This document shows positions 5,212 through 6,931 of a stretch of DNA of 6,931 nucleotides, one piece after another. Origin of the DNA: Acidobacteriaceae bacterium (GTDB taxonomy: Bacteria; Acidobacteriota; Terriglobia; Terriglobales; Acidobacteriaceae); assembly GCA_003140705.1 (NCBI GenBank), contig PLKU01000076.1, forward strand, positions 10,605 to 17,535. Reading direction: 5' to 3'. The translations under genes were made by a program, and so were the position numbers. Below the pieces are notes generated by a model, which did no database searches, was not told the DNA's origin, and saw nothing but the letters and a program-made list of their open reading frames with translations. Each line of letters starts with the position of its first letter. Positions within the stretch are counted from its first letter, which is position 1.

Positions 5212-6931
5212 ATGCTTCCCCTGCGTTCGTTTCCCCTTTGTGTTTTGGCCAGTGCCTTGCTCTTCTCAACAGTTGCGATGTCCCAGCAATTCGCACCCAA
5301 AGTCCGGATTGTTGATCGGATCGATGAGAGCCAGCTTGTAACCCTCAAGGGCAACACGCACCCTTTGGCGAATGCCAAGAACGATCTTGGCAGGGTGGAC
5401 CCGAGCCTGCCCATGACCGACCTGATCCTGGTGCTGAGCCGCGATCCGGCACAACAAGCAGCGTTCGACAAGTTTGTGGCCAGCCAGTACGACTCGACCT
5501 CGCCCAACTTCCACCAGTGGCTCACGCCAGACCTAGTGGGCGCGAACTTCGGGCCGTCGCAGACGGACATTGCAACCATTTCGAATTGGCTGACCGGCCA
5601 TGGTTTTTCGATTGGTGAAGTGTCGAAGGACCGGATGTCCATCCGCTTTAGCGGGACGGCCGGGCAGGTGGAGAGCACATTCCACACTGAGATTCACAAT
5701 CTGAGCTTCAAGGGCGAAGCGCACATCGGCAACATGACCGACCCGCAGATTCCGGCGGCGTTGGCACCGGTGGTGGTGGGCGTGAAGGCGCTGCATAACT
5801 TCTTCCCGAGGCCCCTGCATCATTTGGGAAGCCTGGTCAAGCGGGATGCCGCGACCGGGCACTGGAAACGGTTTGCAAGCCCTGCAGCTGCAGAGTCCGC
5901 GCTGAGCACCTCGGCTTCGCGTCCAGCCCTGGGCAGCGCTCCGCTCGTAGGCGGAACCAGAACCGCGGAAGCCAAGCCGCAGTTCGGCTCCAACCCGACC
6001 TCAGCGGCGTATACCTGGCTGGTCGAAGATCTGGGTCCATACGACTTCGGCACCATTTACAACGTACTTCCATTGTGGAACGCGGGCATCGACGGAACCG
6101 GCCAGAAGATCGCTATTGCGGGAACCAGCGATATCGACGTTGGACAGACCGGCGAGACCGGGGCCAACGGCAACAACGATGTGGCCACCTTCCGCACCTT
6201 CTTCGGCCTCCCGACCAACATTGCCGCCAACACTCCGTTGCGCGTTTCCGGCAACAGCAAGCTGCTCACGGTATGCACGGATACGACCGGGACCGTCCCG
6301 TATCCGACGAATCCATGCACCACCGACGACCTGGTCGAGAACTCGCTGGATGTGGAGTGGTCGGGATCGATCGCCAAGAACGCGCAGATCGTGCTGGTCG
6401 CCTCGTATCCGGCGTCAGCCACGGACGACAATCTCTACGATTCGGAGAGCTACATCGTCAACAACATCGATACCGCGTCGTCTCCCGTCTATGGCGCTCG
6501 CATCATGAACGTGAGCTATGGCGAGTGCGAACTGGGCAATGGCACGGCCGGCAACGTCGAGTACTACGACCTTTGGCAAACGGCGGCTTCAGAGGGAATC
6601 TCGGTATTTGTGGCGTCGGGCGATGCGGGCTCGGCGTCGTGCGACGACGGGTACGCTTGGGCGGCATCGGGACTCACGGTCAGCGGGCTTGCCTCCACAC
6701 CGTGGAACACCGCAGTGGGAGGAACAGACTTCAACTGGTGCAGCCCGGATACTGCGAATGGTTCCGCGGACACTGAGTGCAAAGCGGCGCCCTATTGGAG
6801 CTCGTCAAACCTGACTCCGCCGGGGGGCACCCAGGCTAGTTACAGTGCGCTCGGTTATGTGCCGGAGGTCCCCTGGAACGAGTCCTGCGCCAATCCACTT
6901 ACTCTGAGTTGGGTGCAGGATGCTGCAAACG
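5212..6931 (+). CDS. Secreted pro-sedolisin (peptidase S53, kumamolisin-like), 3' end cut by window edge
   Basis: 573 residues are visible of a secreted serine-carboxyl peptidase precursor, a family that usually works at acidic pH and matures by removing its own prodomain. Residues 1-24 are a signal peptide (cleavage near AMS/QQ). The prodomain (Pro-kumamolisin type) covers about 50-199, with SPNFHQWLTP, GFSIGEVSKDRMSIRFSGT and VVGVKALHNFFP. A flexible Ala/Ser-rich linker follows to about 265, then the catalytic domain from about 275 (YDFGTIYNV, GTGQKIAIAG). The catalytic Glu/Asp pair is Glu376 and Asp380 in ENSLDVEW; the oxyanion Asp is Asp471 in SGDAGS. The nucleophile Ser in the SGTS-type motif and the calcium site lie past the edge. 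Seven cysteines after residue 350 (355, 369, 439, 477, 510, 523, 559) suggest disulfides, fitting export. In-frame ATGs at 5110, 5116 and 5134 could extend the N-terminus by up to 34 residues. Confidence 0.95.
   Translation, partial: MLPLRSFPLCVLASALLFSTVAMSQQFAPKVRIVDRIDESQLVTLKGNTHPLANAKNDLGRVDPSLPMTDLILVLSRDPAQQAAFDKFVASQYDSTSPNFHQWLTPDLVGANFGPSQTDIATISNWLTGHGFSIGEVSKDRMSIRFSGTAGQVESTFHTEIHNLSFKGEAHIGNMTDPQIPAALAPVVVGVKALHNFFPRPLHHLGSLVKRDAATGHWKRFASPAAAESALSTSASRPALGSAPLVGGTRTAEAKPQFGSNPTSAAYTWLVEDLGPYDFGTIYNVLPLWNAGIDGTGQKIAIAGTSDIDVGQTGETGANGNNDVATFRTFFGLPTNIAANTPLRVSGNSKLLTVCTDTTGTVPYPTNPCTTDDLVENSLDVEWSGSIAKNAQIVLVASYPASATDDNLYDSESYIVNNIDTASSPVYGARIMNVSYGECELGNGTAGNVEYYDLWQTAASEGISVFVASGDAGSASCDDGYAWAASGLTVSGLASTPWNTAVGGTDFNWCSPDTANGSADTECKAAPYWSSSNLTPPGGTQASYSALGYVPEVPWNESCANPLTLSWVQDAAN

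Noticed and set aside
6075..6776. 233-codon plus-strand frame inside the S53 gene
   Set aside because: Arg/Gly/His-rich translation in a wrong frame of the protease, which has clear catalytic motifs in its own frame.

Overview
The window looks like ordinary chromosomal DNA of a free-living Gram-negative heterotroph. The best guess is an acidobacterium (Acidobacteriota, Terriglobia-like). That is an inference from the combination of a secreted sedolisin (peptidase S53) precursor with a long Ala/Ser-rich linker, a secreted GH3 glycosidase with an inserted PA14 domain, and a LutAB lactate-oxidation operon, all at moderately high GC. No 16S rRNA or other marker is present to confirm it.

Layout. 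(1) 1-1776, minus strand: lutA followed by lutB, overlapping by an ATGA stop/start; lutB runs off the left edge (342 residues visible). They encode two iron-sulfur components of the LutABC L-lactate oxidation complex; lutC would be expected just beyond the left edge. (2) 1777-2154: intergenic region between the divergent lutA and GH3 genes. It carries a candidate minus-strand promoter overlapped by two adjacent short inverted repeats (possible operators), a larger 8-bp-arm inverted repeat, and a Shine-Dalgarno plus possible -10 for the GH3 gene. (3) 2155-4761, plus strand: complete 868-residue secreted GH3 beta-glucosidase-type enzyme (signal peptide, GH3 N-domain, GH3 C-domain interrupted by PA14, Fn3-like tail), followed after about 20 nt by a 12-bp stem-loop. 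(4) 4762-5211: about 450 bp without a convincing conventional gene, but with several small inverted repeats and, next to the following gene, an 11-codon mini-ORF with a strong Shine-Dalgarno whose stop overlaps an in-frame upstream ATG. (5) 5212 to the right edge, plus strand: secreted pro-sedolisin, 573 residues visible, cut before its catalytic serine.

Functionally the three loci point to a scavenging lifestyle: extracellular cleavage of oligosaccharides (GH3) and proteins (S53), and oxidation of lactate as a carbon and electron source. Nothing in the sequence ties them into one pathway; GH3 and S53 are co-oriented but separated by 450 bp with a hairpin, so they are probably separate transcription units. 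I do not see a novel multi-gene system, mobile element, CRISPR array or RNA gene. The most unusual signals are the mini-ORF/reinitiation-like leader before the protease, the twin inverted repeats over the lutA promoter, and a Met-rich insertion in the PA14 domain.
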